From Treponema bryantii (GTDB taxonomy: Bacteria > Spirochaetota > Spirochaetia > Treponematales > Treponemataceae): DNA of 64,000 bases. The stretch covers positions 2,356,001-2,420,000 of the forward strand of contig NZ_AP025286.1 in assembly GCF_036492245.1 (NCBI RefSeq), written 5' to 3'. The translations under genes and the position numbers were made by a program. This document shows, one piece after another, positions 1-8,338 of this stretch. Position 1 is the stretch's first letter, and each line of letters starts with the position of its first letter. The notes beneath the pieces were generated by a model that was given only the letters and a program-made list of their open reading frames with translations, was not told the origin of the DNA and ran no database searches.

Positions 1-1063
1 TTTTTCTGAGAGAGCATGCAAAGTCATCAAAAGACGGAGCAAGGTGATCAACAGCAGAAAAGAAGTCTGAATATGGATTGCTTCGTCGCTCCGCTCCTCG
101 TAATGACGGCTCTGACGGAGAATTTATATCTAGCCAGGTACGTTCAACGATTTCAAAATCTTCTTCTGAAAAATGCCGTCTCATACGCTCCAGGAGCGCA
201 TTCACCTTCACAAGCTGATATTCATCGCTTTGCGGATAAGCGTGCCAGATAAACGGAATACCCGAAAGACAGGCACGCGACATAGATTCCTCGCCGCGAA
301 TTACAAGGGCTGAACAGGACTTCATAACCTTATCCCATTCAGTCTGATTCAAATACGGAAGTTCTTCTACAAGGCCGTCCGCACCACAAGCCTTCACGGC
401 AGACATAAAACTTTCCTTGCCGCGCCCCTGTGCAACGAGAAGTTTCGGCTCATAAGGCGGGATCGCACTACGAGCGCTCAACCACCCGTCCACCAGATCC
501 CGCCAGTCCTTCTCATACGTAAACACAAGCACCGGCCCATCAGCCTTACGCTCCGGCACCTCATGCCATTCTTCTTCAATTACAAGCCCGCCGGTTTTCT
601 CAGTAAAGCCCGGCATAAAGTTCACCTTCTGAACCTTTGCACTGCGGGTAAGCGACTGCAGGCAGTGAAAATCCTCGGCATACTGCTCAGCTGTCAAATA
701 ATCTATCATTATAATGTGAACAGTACGCGAAAGTTTTTCTTCGAATAAAATATTTTCCATCCAGTCCGGCCGTCCGCACTGAAAGCACTCGAGAATAACT
801 GGCATCAACTCGCCGTCATTACGGCTAAACGCCTCATGACAATAATCCGCAGCATTCCAGTTAAAAACCCGAAGCCCTTCAACTTCCTGCTCACTTACAT
901 CACACTGCACAAGATTACAAATCTTATTAAAACTAATAAGATCATCAACAACGAGGTTAATCTGATTTTCTGGATTGATTTTTTTAAGCTGTTTTGAAAG
1001 ACGGTAAACAACTCCGATGTCTCCGAAGTTATCTACCACCTTGCACAGAATAGTTATATACAT
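1..1063 (-). CDS. earP: EarP, EF-P arginine rhamnosyltransferase (3' end beyond window)
   Basis: Transfers rhamnose from dTDP-rhamnose to a conserved arginine of elongation factor P in the cytosol, helping the ribosome through polyproline stretches. The frame is open from the ATG at 1063 to the left edge (354 codons, near full family length). The N-terminus has the family motif DNFGDIGV, whose two Asp residues (11 and 15) match the catalytic pair known in the family. The motif RGEESMSRA followed by GIPFIWHAYPQ is the nucleotide-sugar/catalytic Glu region. No Shine-Dalgarno precedes the ATG, and a stop lies upstream in frame with no other start. The segment around codons 319-330 (PSLRGAERRSNP) is the translation of a dispersed palindromic repeat. 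No efp gene is visible in the window. Identification is firm; the C-terminus is not visible. Confidence 0.9.
   Translation of the reverse strand, partial: MYITILCKVVDNFGDIGVVYRLSKQLKKINPENQINLVVDDLISFNKICNLVQCDVSEQEVEGLRVFNWNAADYCHEAFSRNDGELMPVILECFQCGRPDWMENILFEEKLSRTVHIIMIDYLTAEQYAEDFHCLQSLTRSAKVQKVNFMPGFTEKTGGLVIEEEWHEVPERKADGPVLVFTYEKDWRDLVDGWLSARSAIPPYEPKLLVAQGRGKESFMSAVKACGADGLVEELPYLNQTEWDKVMKSCSALVIRGEESMSRACLSGIPFIWHAYPQSDEYQLVKVNALLERMRRHFSEEDFEIVERTWLDINSPSEPSLRGAERRSNPYSDFFSAVDHLAPSFDDFACSLRK
75..109. repeat. Dispersed GATTGCTTCGTCGC-type repeat, in frame inside earP
   Basis: A copy of the repeat seen also at 1076-1104 and 3552-3621 (core GATTGCTTCGTCGCT ... TAATGACGG). Here it lies inside the earP reading frame and is translated in frame without a stop. 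Confidence 0.75.
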
Positions 1064-1075
1064 GGGAGCACCATT

Positions 1076-1104
1076 GTCATTGCGAGCCGAAGGCGTGGCA
1101 ATCT
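1076..1104. repeat. Half-unit of the same GATTGC repeat, upstream of the earP start
   Basis: Reads GTCATTGCGAGCCGAAGG then CGTGGCAATCT, a near complement of the copy inside earP. It ends 12 bases before the earP ATG and occupies the spacer between earP and the upstream gene, which may explain why earP has no clear ribosome binding site. Confidence 0.75.
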
Positions 1105-1105
1105 A

Positions 1106-1576
1106 TTAATTGATTTTACTATATAATCCGCTAAGTTCTTCGCGCCATTGAGACTGCTCTTCGCGGTTTTCCCATTCGATTATTTTTTTGATTGTAAAAT
1201 GACGCTGATCACGGATATTTTCATACTGAAGAACTGCAAAACGTCCCTGACCAATATAAGCTACTTTTTCATTTTCTCCGGTAGGCTCAGACTGCTTTAC
1301 CTGATTCAGAACACAGTCAAAATGAAGAGGCTGTCCGGTAGTCTTATCAGCAATAGCACTGGCAATGTCAGTAATCGGCTGTCCGCATTTTGGACAGATG
1401 ATTTCACGTGCCTTAACATCCTGAATAGCTGCTAATCTCTGTCTTTCAGCATCCTGGTCTTCATATAAAGCCTTGTTAAACTGAAAAGACTTCTGTTTAT
1501 TTTCGCGAGACTGCTCATTATTTCTTTTCTGATTATTCCAGTTGTTCGAATGTTTTCTATTGCGACGTCTATCCAT
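1106..1576 (-). CDS. Zinc-ribbon protein of unknown function
   Basis: A 156-residue soluble protein that I do not recognise by name. The first ~45 residues are very rich in Arg, Lys, Asn and Gln and look disordered. A CPKCGQPI motif (about residues 61-68) followed by HFDCV gives a probable four-ligand zinc site (Cys, Cys, His or Cys). The C-terminal half ends in a charged helix. The gene starts 2 bases after the stop of the 66-codon gene upstream and shares its direction, so the two are probably co-transcribed with yraN. The basic, low-complexity N-terminus with a zinc knuckle would suit nucleic acid binding, but that is inference only. Confidence 0.7.
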   Translation of the reverse strand: MDRRRNRKHSNNWNNQKRNNEQSRENKQKSFQFNKALYEDQDAERQRLAAIQDVKAREIICPKCGQPITDIASAIADKTTGQPLHFDCVLNQVKQSEPTGENEKVAYIGQGRFAVLQYENIRDQRHFTIKKIIEWENREEQSQWREELSGLYSKIN

Positions 1577-1578
1577 AA

Positions 1579-1779
1579 TTAATCCCGGAATTTCAATTCA
1601 TCAGGATCATCAATCAGATGATTACTAATAACCTGTGCAATTCTTTGAATTGCATTATCAAGATATTCCTGATTTTGAATTTTCTCCCTTAACTCCAGTA
1701 TTCTTGGAGACAGATCGACAGTTTCGGTCCGTTCAAGAACAAGAGTTGCTGCCCCTGTAGATTTTCCACCAGAAATCAT
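1579..1779 (-). CDS. Small protein resembling FlgM-type anti-sigma-28 factor
   Basis: 66 residues with a good ribosome binding site (AGGGAG, 7 bases before the ATG). Residues 24-56 (RILELREKIQNQEYLDNAIQ and onward) follow the pattern of the FlgM C-terminal helices that bind sigma-28: a helix with L..LR..I, a short turn with Y, then IA..I...LI. FlgM proteins are usually 70-100 residues, so this one would be short. The neighbouring FlhB-like and FliK-like genes make a flagellar role plausible. The match is by pattern only; it could equally be an unrelated helical protein. Confidence 0.5.
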   Translation of the reverse strand: MISGGKSTGAATLVLERTETVDLSPRILELREKIQNQEYLDNAIQRIAQVISNHLIDDPDELKFRD

Positions 1780-1805
1780 AAAATCTCCCTAAAAACTACG
1801 CGTTA

Positions 1806-2162
1806 TTACTCTGTAAATGCATTTTCAATATGATATACGGGCTCCAAGCCGGGCATATCAATAACAATTACATCAAATCTGATGTAACTGTTACTATATT
1901 GTCGATGTTTTAACAGAAAACGTTTAGATGTTTTTATGATTCTTTGACGTTTCTGGTAATTTAACTCCCTCTGAATCATATCTATTGTGCCGTTTGGAAG
2001 CGTTTTTACCTCCACAAACACAATCGTATCATTCTTAAATGCTATTATATCAACTTCTCCGCCCTTTGTCCGCCAGTTACGCTCAATTATTGCAAATCCA
2101 TTTGAGATAAGATATTCTACAGCTCGGTTTTCACCATTATCTCCGATCTGCTTTGTATTCAT
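1806..2162 (-). CDS. YraN / UPF0102 family endonuclease-fold protein
   Basis: 118 residues. The start MNTKQIGDNGENRAVEYL and the block GGEVDIIA ... FVEVKT are the hallmarks of the YraN (UPF0102) family, a Holliday-resolvase/restriction-like fold with an E...D...EVK active-site pattern. The cellular role is not settled. The ATG overlaps the stop of the FlhB-like gene by four bases (ATGA), so translation is probably coupled. yraN genes commonly sit near rplS, trmD and rnhB, as here. Confidence 0.88.
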   Translation of the reverse strand: MNTKQIGDNGENRAVEYLISNGFAIIERNWRTKGGEVDIIAFKNDTIVFVEVKTLPNGTIDMIQRELNYQKRQRIIKTSKRFLLKHRQYSNSYIRFDVIVIDMPGLEPVYHIENAFTE

Positions 2163-2437
2163 TCAGCACCCCTGCGTTTAAGTTCTTCCTCAGAAATAAT
2201 AAATGAAAAGATAACAGCAAGTGCTTTCCAGGCTGATTCAGGAACAACAGTTCCAACCTCATTCATTCCAAGAAGATCTACAAGAACAGCATCCTCAGCA
2301 ATCTGAATGCCGTTTTTTTCTGCTTCTGCTATCATAAACTCTGCAGTGCGTCCCTCTCCTTTAGCCATTACAACCGGAGCTTCTACACCTTCGGGATATT
2401 TCAAGGCTATGGCACGCTTTTTCTGATTTTCACTCAT
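2159..2437 (-). CDS. FlhB C-terminal-domain-like protein (YlqH type)
   Basis: 92 residues corresponding only to the cytoplasmic tail of the flagellar export switch protein FlhB. It begins with a KKRAIALKYPEG block and contains APVVMAKGEG and AEDAVLVDLLG, as in FlhB after its cleavage point. The membrane part and the NPTH autocleavage motif are absent. Stand-alone FlhB-tail genes of this kind occur next to a FliK-like gene and the rpsP-trmD-rplS genes in Bacillus (ylqG-ylqH), and the same arrangement is seen here. It overlaps both neighbours by four bases. It may act in substrate switching or compete for FlhB partners; the role is inferred. Confidence 0.85.
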   Translation of the reverse strand: MSENQKKRAIALKYPEGVEAPVVMAKGEGRTAEFMIAEAEKNGIQIAEDAVLVDLLGMNEVGTVVPESAWKALAVIFSFIISEEELKRRGAE

Positions 2438-3489
2438 ACCACACCTCCGAAAGTATAAAAGATTTCAAGTCCGCTTGCATTTCCTTCTATATCACTAATT
2501 TCAGCTTCCGAAATATTTATTCCATTCATATCAGCAGCAATAAACATTTTCTTTAATTTATCAGCTATATCTTTCTGATTATGATTGCCGGTTTTAGAGT
2601 AATCCCCTTCAGAAACATTAAAACGAACATTTTTACACCGGCCAGATTCATAAGTAAGACTAAACAAATATCTTTTTCCATTATATCTGCAGTCCAGATT
2701 CATCAGTTTCAATATTTTTCCTGAATCAAATAAAAGCCTAAGATTACCACTTCCAAGCACAGATTTTGCATTTTCTGAAGCAATCATTCCTCCCTCATAC
2801 TGCACAAGCTCAAATGGAAAAATATACCAGGCACCTTCTGCACCGTTTATTCTATTTATAAGTTTTTTCTGATTTTGCTTTGAGTGATTACCCTGCCCCT
2901 TTTTTCCACTATCATCCCAGGACAAATCTCCTGAAAGCTGCAGCAAAAGTTCTTTTATTTCATCTTCATCTGCAGAAAGCCCTTTTTCTGCAAGCATGAC
3001 AAGGATTTCTGCAGCCGATTTTTCTTTTCCACCAAAACGAAGGGCAAGACTCCTTATACGAGCCAGCATCTGAGAATCAAGTTTAAGACCTGTCTGGGTA
3101 AACATCTGAAAAATGGAAGAAGAAAGAATATCCGAAGAAAGACCTGCACTCTGTAAAAGAGAAGCAAGCCGGTTGGATGTCATTTCATTCATCTGAAAAT
3201 CGATATTCTGCAGGATTGCGCCTGTCTGAGACTGGGGAGTCAGTATGATTTTTCCATCTCTACCACTGACTATAGCAGAAAAAGTATCTCCGGTCTTTAA
3301 TGCACGTTCAGAACTAAAACTTACTTTTACACCAGCGACAAAACCTTCATATCGGCCTCCACCAAGACCACGCGTTACGCGCACAGGAACAGAGGAACCT
3401 TCGGTTAGTACCTTATGAGCTGAGACCGGCCGCGTTATGGAAGTTCCTGCCGCCGCAGTTGAATTGATATTTGCCGCATTAAAATCCAT
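2434..3489 (-). CDS. FliK / YlqG-like hook-length-control-type protein
   Basis: 351 residues with no signal peptide and no membrane segment. It has a Ser/Thr/Ala-rich N-terminus, then a small beta domain (VRVTRGLGGGRYEGFVAGVK, about residues 37-56), a helical middle and a C-terminal beta-rich part ending in LEIFYTFGGVV. This layout and its coupling to an FlhB-tail gene match the Bacillus YlqG/FliK-like family. It is separated from rplS by a terminator and repeats, so it should have its own promoter just upstream (3490-3505 is AT-rich). The family assignment rests on context and weak pattern, not on an aligned FliK domain. Confidence 0.65.
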   Translation of the reverse strand: MDFNAANINSTAAAGTSITRPVSAHKVLTEGSSVPVRVTRGLGGGRYEGFVAGVKVSFSSERALKTGDTFSAIVSGRDGKIILTPQSQTGAILQNIDFQMNEMTSNRLASLLQSAGLSSDILSSSIFQMFTQTGLKLDSQMLARIRSLALRFGGKEKSAAEILVMLAEKGLSADEDEIKELLLQLSGDLSWDDSGKKGQGNHSKQNQKKLINRINGAEGAWYIFPFELVQYEGGMIASENAKSVLGSGNLRLLFDSGKILKLMNLDCRYNGKRYLFSLTYESGRCKNVRFNVSEGDYSKTGNHNQKDIADKLKKMFIAADMNGINISEAEISDIEGNASGLEIFYTFGGVV

Positions 3490-3502
3490 AAGATAATTAT
3501 AG

Positions 3503-3539
3503 TTAAAAAAAATAGGACTTCCAAGACTGGAAGTCCTAT
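3503..3539 (-). terminator. Rho-independent terminator after rplS operon
   Basis: A perfect 11-bp stem (3512-3522 with 3529-3539, core AGGACTTCC / GGAAGTCCT), 6-base loop, followed on the minus strand by eight T residues. It ends the rpsP-rplS operon about 95 bases after the rplS stop. Confidence 0.9.
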
Positions 3540-3551
3540 CTTTATAAAATC

Positions 3552-3621
3552 CGTCATTGCGAACCGAAGGTGAAGCAATCCATTTTATAGATTGCTTCGT
3601 CGCTAAGCGCCTCGCAACGAC
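3552..3621. repeat. Inverted pair of GATTGC repeats
   Basis: Two half-units face each other: GTCATTGCGAACCGAAGG ... GCAATCC at 3553-3580 and GATTGCTTCGTCGC ... CGCAACGAC at 3590-3621. Together they can fold into a long hairpin between rplS and its terminator. Confidence 0.8.
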
Positions 3622-3633
3622 ACGAGCTTGAAA

Positions 3634-4098
3634 TTACTGAGCGTTGTTCTTAGCTTCAGCAGCTTCTTTGCGCTCTTCCTTAATCTGAGCTTCTGTAGCG
3701 GCAGCAGCAGCTTCAGCGCGTGCGTTACGAGCAGCGATTTCAGCAGCAATCTTTCCACCAACAAGAGTCTTAACCTTAGCGCTCTTACCTACCTTATCGC
3801 GGAGGTAGTAAAGCTTAGAGCGACGTACCTTACCAGGGCGAACAACGTCAACCTTTACGATACGTGGGCTGTTATATGGGAATACACGTTCTACACCAAC
3901 GCCGTAAGAAATCTTACGTACAGTGAAAGTCTCGCGTGCACCTTCGTTCTTCTTGCAGAGAACGATTCCTTCATAAACCTGGATACGCTCTGTTTTACCT
4001 TCGATAATCTTGAAGTAAACTTTTACAGTATCACCAACATTGAAGCCCTGTGCTCCAGGACGCTTCTGTGTTTCTTCGATAGTCTTAATAAGATCCAT
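3634..4098 (-). CDS. rplS: Ribosomal protein bL19 with Ala/Glu-rich tail
   Basis: bL19 sits at the 30S-50S interface. Residues 1-115 show the usual family sequence ([54 protein letters not shown]). The protein is 154 residues, about 40 longer than the usual ~115; the extra C-terminus is almost entirely Ala, Glu, Arg and Lys and is predicted to be a long helix. A GGAGAT ribosome binding site lies 6 bases before the ATG. It is the last gene of the rpsP-khpA-rimM-trmD-rplS operon, 11 bases after trmD. Confidence 0.97.
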   Translation of the reverse strand: MDLIKTIEETQKRPGAQGFNVGDTVKVYFKIIEGKTERIQVYEGIVLCKKNEGARETFTVRKISYGVGVERVFPYNSPRIVKVDVVRPGKVRRSKLYYLRDKVGKSAKVKTLVGGKIAAEIAARNARAEAAAAATEAQIKEERKEAAEAKNNAQ

Positions 4099-4109
4099 AG
4101 TGATCTCCT

Positions 4110-4889
4110 TTAGTTTTGCACCTTCTTTGCCTTTTTCTTTTTCTGATGTTTAGCAAAGAAAGATTCGGTTATTTCCTCAATCATCTTTTCGGCTTCTTCA
4201 GTAAGCTGACCTTTCATGCGAGCATCGCGAATTAAATCCGGTCTGTTTGCCATTGTCTTCATCAGCCGCTTTCTAAGCCGCCACTTTCGGATTTCCTCAT
4301 GATTTCCACTAAGTAAAACCGGTGGAACCTTCATACCCTTCCATTCTTCAGGATGAGTATACTGCGGGTACTCCAAAAGTCCGTCACAATAACTTTCTTC
4401 TTCGAGCGATTCGTGAGAAATAACTCCGTCTACAAGGCGGTAAACAGTGTCTATAACAACTGTTGCAGCCACTTCTCCAGATGACATTACATAATCTCCA
4501 ATGGAGATTTCTGCGTCAACATAAGAATCGATGATTCTCTGGTCAATACCTTCGTATCTTCCACAGATGAATACAAGTTCGTCTTTGTGACTAAGTTCTT
4601 CGGCAATCTTCTGTGTAAGCTGTTTTCCGCTCGGTGTTACATAAATTACGTACTTTCTGCGGGCATTTACACTATCAAGTGCCTTTCCGAGTGGCTCTGG
4701 CATCATAAGCTGGCCAGCGCCGCCTCCATACGTTCCGTCATCACAGGTATGGTGTTTATCAGTAGCAAAATCTCTGATGTTCACCAGATCGTAAGCAATA
4801 ATTTCCTTTTCTACCGCTTTGGCCATGATTGAGTTTTCAAAAAAAGCCCTAACGATATCTGGAAATAAGGTCAGCACAGTAAATTTCAT
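4110..4889 (-). CDS. trmD: tRNA (guanine-37-N1)-methyltransferase
   Basis: Methylates G37 of tRNAs with a G36-G37 anticodon edge using S-adenosylmethionine, which prevents frameshifting. The SPOUT-family motifs are present: [11 protein letters not shown] at the start, [12 protein letters not shown], the knot region [12 protein letters not shown] and [13 protein letters not shown]. The length (259 residues) is normal apart from a very basic C-terminal tail ([10 protein letters not shown]). It starts 4 bases after the rimM stop, so the two are probably translationally coupled. Confidence 0.98.
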   Translation of the reverse strand: MKFTVLTLFPDIVRAFFENSIMAKAVEKEIIAYDLVNIRDFATDKHHTCDDGTYGGGAGQLMMPEPLGKALDSVNARRKYVIYVTPSGKQLTQKIAEELSHKDELVFICGRYEGIDQRIIDSYVDAEISIGDYVMSSGEVAATVVIDTVYRLVDGVISHESLEEESYCDGLLEYPQYTHPEEWKGMKVPPVLLSGNHEEIRKWRLRKRLMKTMANRPDLIRDARMKGQLTEEAEKMIEEITESFFAKHQKKKKAKKVQN

Positions 4890-4893
4890 GGAA

Positions 4894-5448
4894 TTACTCC
4901 AGAATCCAGAGGTGCATCAATTGCACCGTTTTGTTCTTAATATCAACCTTACCAATAAATTCTTTATTGAAAGGGACAAGAACCTTTCGGTTACAACTCT
5001 CGGCGAGTGACACTTCTAACAAGTTACCCCCGCCGCCTTCCATTACGTCTGTGATTGTTCCAACTACAGCATATTTGCTGCCTGGTGCAATCAACGTTGC
5101 CGGAGCGTCCTTTCCCTCATAAATAAGGGAACAATCTCGTAAATCCTCAACATACCACTCGTCTTTATTCAAAGGCTTGCAGTATTTTCGTGGTACTTTA
5201 ATTCCCCAGTGGCGGTACTTTAATACAGCCTCATCAGAATCAATACCCTCAAACTTAACATAAGCAACTGCATTTCCAAGAGAAACCGATTCAACCTTTG
5301 CTTCTCTCTGCTGGTCGCCATGCACTAAAGTAACTTCCTTCAAATCGAGCAGATGCTCATATTCTCCAGAGGCACTCTCAACCTTACATTCACCCGAAAA
5401 ACCGTGAGTTCCTCGAATGAACCCAACCACAAGTTGTGCTTTTTCCAT
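4894..5448 (-). CDS. rimM: Ribosome maturation factor RimM
   Basis: Assists assembly of the 30S head by binding uS19. The N-terminal RimM domain (VVGFIRGTHGFSGECKV) and the C-terminal PRC-barrel (DEWYVEDLRDCSLIYEG, VGTITDVMEGGG, LVPFN) are both recognisable. I take the ATG at 5448 (184 residues, MEKAQLVVGF); an in-frame TTG at 5463 directly after the khpA stop would add five residues but has no better ribosome binding site. It lies between khpA and trmD as in many bacteria. Confidence 0.95.
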   Translation of the reverse strand: MEKAQLVVGFIRGTHGFSGECKVESASGEYEHLLDLKEVTLVHGDQQREAKVESVSLGNAVAYVKFEGIDSDEAVLKYRHWGIKVPRKYCKPLNKDEWYVEDLRDCSLIYEGKDAPATLIAPGSKYAVVGTITDVMEGGGGNLLEVSLAESCNRKVLVPFNKEFIGKVDIKNKTVQLMHLWILE

Positions 5449-5463
5449 CAGCAATATTCCCAA

Positions 5464-5700
5464 CTAGTTATCAAGAATATCAAGACTGTAGCGTTTACCG
5501 TCTTTTACTGCCGAAGCACTCAGAACTGTTCTCATGGCTTTTGCAATTCTACCGTATTTACCGATAACCTTGCCGATGTCACCATCTGCCACTCTGAGCT
5601 GGAGCACCATGCCTTTCTCGCCTTCAGTTTCATTTACAGATACAGCTGACGGATCATCGACCAATGATTTTGCGATGTATTCAATCAGGTCTTTTTCCAT
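5464..5700 (-). CDS. khpA: KH-domain RNA-binding protein KhpA (YlqC)
   Basis: 78 residues forming a single type-II KH domain with the RNA-binding GxxG loop in IGKYGRIAKAMRT. The start MEKDLIEYIAKSLVDDPSAV is typical of the KhpA family, which partners KhpB in other bacteria to bind small RNAs and mRNAs. Its position between rpsP and rimM is the conserved one. Confidence 0.95.
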   Translation of the reverse strand: MEKDLIEYIAKSLVDDPSAVSVNETEGEKGMVLQLRVADGDIGKVIGKYGRIAKAMRTVLSASAVKDGKRYSLDILDN

Positions 5701-5720
5701 TTTTCTAGCCTCTCTGTAAA

Positions 5721-5972
5721 CTATTCTGCCTTCTTAGCAGCCTGGCGATTCATCAACTTCTTAACGATGTCTGTAGGCTGTGCACCAACGCTGATCCAGT
5801 ACTTTGCACGTTCCAAATCGATAGAAACCTGATCCTTTTCCTGCGCGATTGGCATGAAAGTTCCAATTTCTTCGATACAAACGCCGTCACGTGGCTTCTG
5901 TGAGTCCTGAACGACTACACGGTAGCATGGACGCTTAGCTGCACCAAATCTCTTAAGTCTGATTTTGACCAT
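5721..5972 (-). CDS. rpsP: Ribosomal protein bS16
   Basis: Small-subunit protein of 83 residues beginning [20 protein letters not shown], the canonical bS16 start. The ATG at 5972 is chosen because the only Shine-Dalgarno (GGAGG, 5978-5982) lies just before it; the in-frame ATG at 5984 would place that site inside the coding region and would give a non-family N-terminus. First gene of the operon; a hairpin in its leader touches the ribosome binding site. Confidence 0.97.
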   Translation of the reverse strand: MVKIRLKRFGAAKRPCYRVVVQDSQKPRDGVCIEEIGTFMPIAQEKDQVSIDLERAKYWISVGAQPTDIVKKLMNRQAAKKAE

Positions 5973-5983
5973 TATATCCTCCA

Positions 5984-6003
5984 TGGCGCTGTTTCCAGTG
6001 CCA
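5984..6003 (-). promoter_or_regulatory. rpsP leader hairpin next to the Shine-Dalgarno
   Basis: On the minus strand TGGCACTG, GAAA loop, CAGCGCCA: a 7-pair stem with one A-C mismatch and a GNRA-type loop, ending one base before the GGAGG of rpsP. It could control translation of the operon; no known leader class was recognised. Confidence 0.45.
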
Positions 6004-6086
6004 AATTTTTACTATTAAGGGCATAAAAATGCCTATTGTGTATATTAGGTCAGTATTTTATATGATTTTTAGATTTTATTCAAGGC

Positions 6087-6842
6087 TTACACGTTCGAAA
6101 AACGAGATAAGAATGCTTTTGTTCTCTCGACTTTAGGGTTATTGATTACATCTTCTGGAGCGCCTTCTTCCACAATAACTCCACCATCCATAAAGATAAT
6201 ATGGCTTGATATATCGCGGGCAAAAGACATTTCATGTGTAACTACAACCATTGTCATTTTTTCTGCAGCAAGTTCCTTTATTACAGCAAGAATCTCACCA
6301 GTAAGCTCAGGATCAAGAGCAGATGTCGGTTCATCAAAAAGAAGAACCTCTGGCTTTAAGGCAAGTGCACGTGCAATAGAAACTCTCTGCTGCTGACCGC
6401 CGGAAAGCTCACAAGGATATGCGTCTGCTTTTGCAGCAAGGCCCATGCGATCCAGAAACTCCATTGCAACAGCTTCTGCTTCCTCTCTGGATTTTTTAAG
6501 AACTCTTATCTGTGCTTCTGTTACATTTTTCAGAACTGAATAATGAGAAAAAAGATTAAAATTCTGAAATACCAGACCACTCTTCAAAATTATTTCATGC
6601 CGAGTCTTTTTGTCTGCATACACTCCATTTTCAACAAGAGTTTTTCCACAGATTTTTATAGTTCCGTCTGTAACAGTTTCCAGCTGAGAAATACAGCGAA
6701 GCATTGTAGATTTACCCGAACCACTTGGTCCGATAATGCTCAATACCTCACCCTTCTCTACAGAAAAAGAAATTCCTTTTAAGATTTCAAGGTTATTACA
6801 GAATGTCTTTTTTATATTTTCAACTCTGATTATTTCATCCAT
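6087..6842 (-). CDS. Polar amino-acid ABC transporter ATPase (GlnQ type)
   Basis: Cytoplasmic ATPase of an amino-acid importer. Walker [11 protein letters not shown]-loop in [10 protein letters not shown], signature LSGGQQQR, Walker [13 protein letters not shown] and the H-loop VVTHEMSFA are all intact; the FNLF and MSFA segments are typical of the GlnQ/HisP subfamily. I choose the ATG at 6842; a GTG at 6851 is possible. It follows the permease with almost no gap and ends the argH operon. Confidence 0.93.
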   Translation of the reverse strand: MDEIIRVENIKKTFCNNLEILKGISFSVEKGEVLSIIGPSGSGKSTMLRCISQLETVTDGTIKICGKTLVENGVYADKKTRHEIILKSGLVFQNFNLFSHYSVLKNVTEAQIRVLKKSREEAEAVAMEFLDRMGLAAKADAYPCELSGGQQQRVSIARALALKPEVLLFDEPTSALDPELTGEILAVIKELAAEKMTMVVVTHEMSFARDISSHIIFMDGGVIVEEGAPEDVINNPKVERTKAFLSRFSNV

Positions 6843-6852
6843 ATCAATCACA

Positions 6853-7530
6853 TCAATTATAATAACTCAGTTTTTTTTCCAGCTGTCTGAACCCGATGGA
6901 TACCACCCAGTTCATAATAAAATAGAATACTCCGGCTATAAACAGCGGGATAAATGAGAACATAGCTCCCTGTCTTTCCTTGGCAACCATCAGAAGCTCA
7001 CTTACACCAATTACAGAAACCAGTGCAGTATCTTTTACAAGTGTAATTACTTCATTACCCATCGCAGGAACAATCCGCTTTATTACCTGAGGCAGAATTA
7101 TTCTGAAAAAAGTCTGTGCGGGAGTATAACCTAAAACCTTTGCAGCTTCATACTGCCCCTTTGGAATTGATTCAATACCGCCACGGTAAATCTCTGCAAA
7201 ATAAGCAGCATAATTGACAGAAAGAGCTACAATAGCCGCAACAAAACGGTTCCATCGGAAAGTAACGACATATCCAAGAGACTGAAGCCAGCGTATAAAG
7301 AGGCCTGGTCCAAAATATACAACCAGGAGCTGAAGCATAAGCGGAGTTCCACGGATTATCAGAAGAAATACATTTGTACAGCCTGAAAGCAGTTTATGTT
7401 TAGACATTCTGCTCAAGGCAATAGGTAAAGCAAGTGGAATTGAAAATATTATTGTGAGAAAAAAAACTTCAAGCGATGTTACAGAACCGTTCAACATCGC
7501 CTGAAGCATTTTGATATATCTATCTGACAT
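6853..7530 (-). CDS. Polar amino-acid ABC transporter permease
   Basis: 225 residues with about five membrane segments of the HisM/GlnP type. The EAA loop that contacts the ATPase is visible as [20 protein letters not shown], and the upstream [16 protein letters not shown] is characteristic of this family. Its start lies immediately after the binding-protein stop (7531), and its stop immediately precedes the ATPase gene. Confidence 0.94.
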   Translation of the reverse strand: MSDRYIKMLQAMLNGSVTSLEVFFLTIIFSIPLALPIALSRMSKHKLLSGCTNVFLLIIRGTPLMLQLLVVYFGPGLFIRWLQSLGYVVTFRWNRFVAAIVALSVNYAAYFAEIYRGGIESIPKGQYEAAKVLGYTPAQTFFRIILPQVIKRIVPAMGNEVITLVKDTALVSVIGVSELLMVAKERQGAMFSFIPLFIAGVFYFIMNWVVSIGFRQLEKKLSYYN

Positions 7531-8337
7531 TTATTTAATTGTAGAAATATCGCGTCCGAACCATCTCTGGCTGATTGCTGTTACAGTTCCATCTTTCTGC
7601 ATTTCTTTTAAGATTTCCCATACAGCATCGCGTAACTCAGGTTCAGATTTTCTGAAACCAACACCATAACCTTCATTTGCTAGTGATTCATTGATTACTT
7701 TAAATGGCTTTTTAGTCTGTGCAATTGAATAATTAGCAACAACGCTATCCATTACAACTCCATCAACACCACCAATATCAAGGTCGTTTAAAGCTGTAAT
7801 ATTATCCTTGAACATAATGAGTTTTGAGATAGAAGAAGAGAATGATGCGTTATCATCTACAGCTTCCTGAGCACTTGAACCACTCTGAATACCAATGATT
7901 TTTCCAGAAACATCAGAAAGGGAATTGATTCCACTATCAACACGTACTACAAGTACCTGATCATTATTCAAATAAGCTTCTGTAAAAGAAAGGGCATTTT
8001 TTCTTTCATCTGTAATTGTAAAGCCGTTCCAGATACAGTCAATTTTTCCTGTCTCAAGTTCCATCTCCTTTGCATCCCAGTCAATTGGCTGTGCACGGAA
8101 ATCTACTCCAAGACGTTTTGCAACTTCTTTTGCAAGGTCAATATCATAACCTACAATTTCATTATTATCATTTCTGAATCCAAGAGGTGGAAATGAATCA
8201 TCAAGACCAAGTACAAATGTACCGCGAGCCTTAAGCGCATCCACTGCATTTTCTCCAGTTTTCTTATTTGTTTTCTTACAGCCTGTAACTGCAACAAGAG
8301 CTGCCATTATAAGGGCAGCAACAATATTTTTTTTCAT
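7531..8337 (-). CDS. Amino-acid-binding lipoprotein of the ABC importer
   Basis: 268 residues. The ATG at 8337 is chosen because of the AGGAG site 8 bases upstream; the longer frame begins inside argH's end. The N-terminus MKKNIVAALIMAALVAVTGC is a lipoprotein signal with the lipid-carrying Cys at 20. The mature part has the SBP family 3 features (FVLGLDDSFPPLGFRND, GYDIDLAKEVAKRLG, DCIWNGFTITDERK). The ligand cannot be read from sequence; arginine or another basic amino acid is suggested only by the argH neighbour. Confidence 0.93.
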   Translation of the reverse strand: MKKNIVAALIMAALVAVTGCKKTNKKTGENAVDALKARGTFVLGLDDSFPPLGFRNDNNEIVGYDIDLAKEVAKRLGVDFRAQPIDWDAKEMELETGKIDCIWNGFTITDERKNALSFTEAYLNNDQVLVVRVDSGINSLSDVSGKIIGIQSGSSAQEAVDDNASFSSSISKLIMFKDNITALNDLDIGGVDGVVMDSVVANYSIAQTKKPFKVINESLANEGYGVGFRKSEPELRDAVWEILKEMQKDGTVTAISQRWFGRDISTIK

Positions 8338-8338
8338 G

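Noticed and set aside
3628-4113. 161-codon plus-strand frame
   Set aside because: It is the complement of rplS and shows no protein-like composition; the opposite strand is certain.
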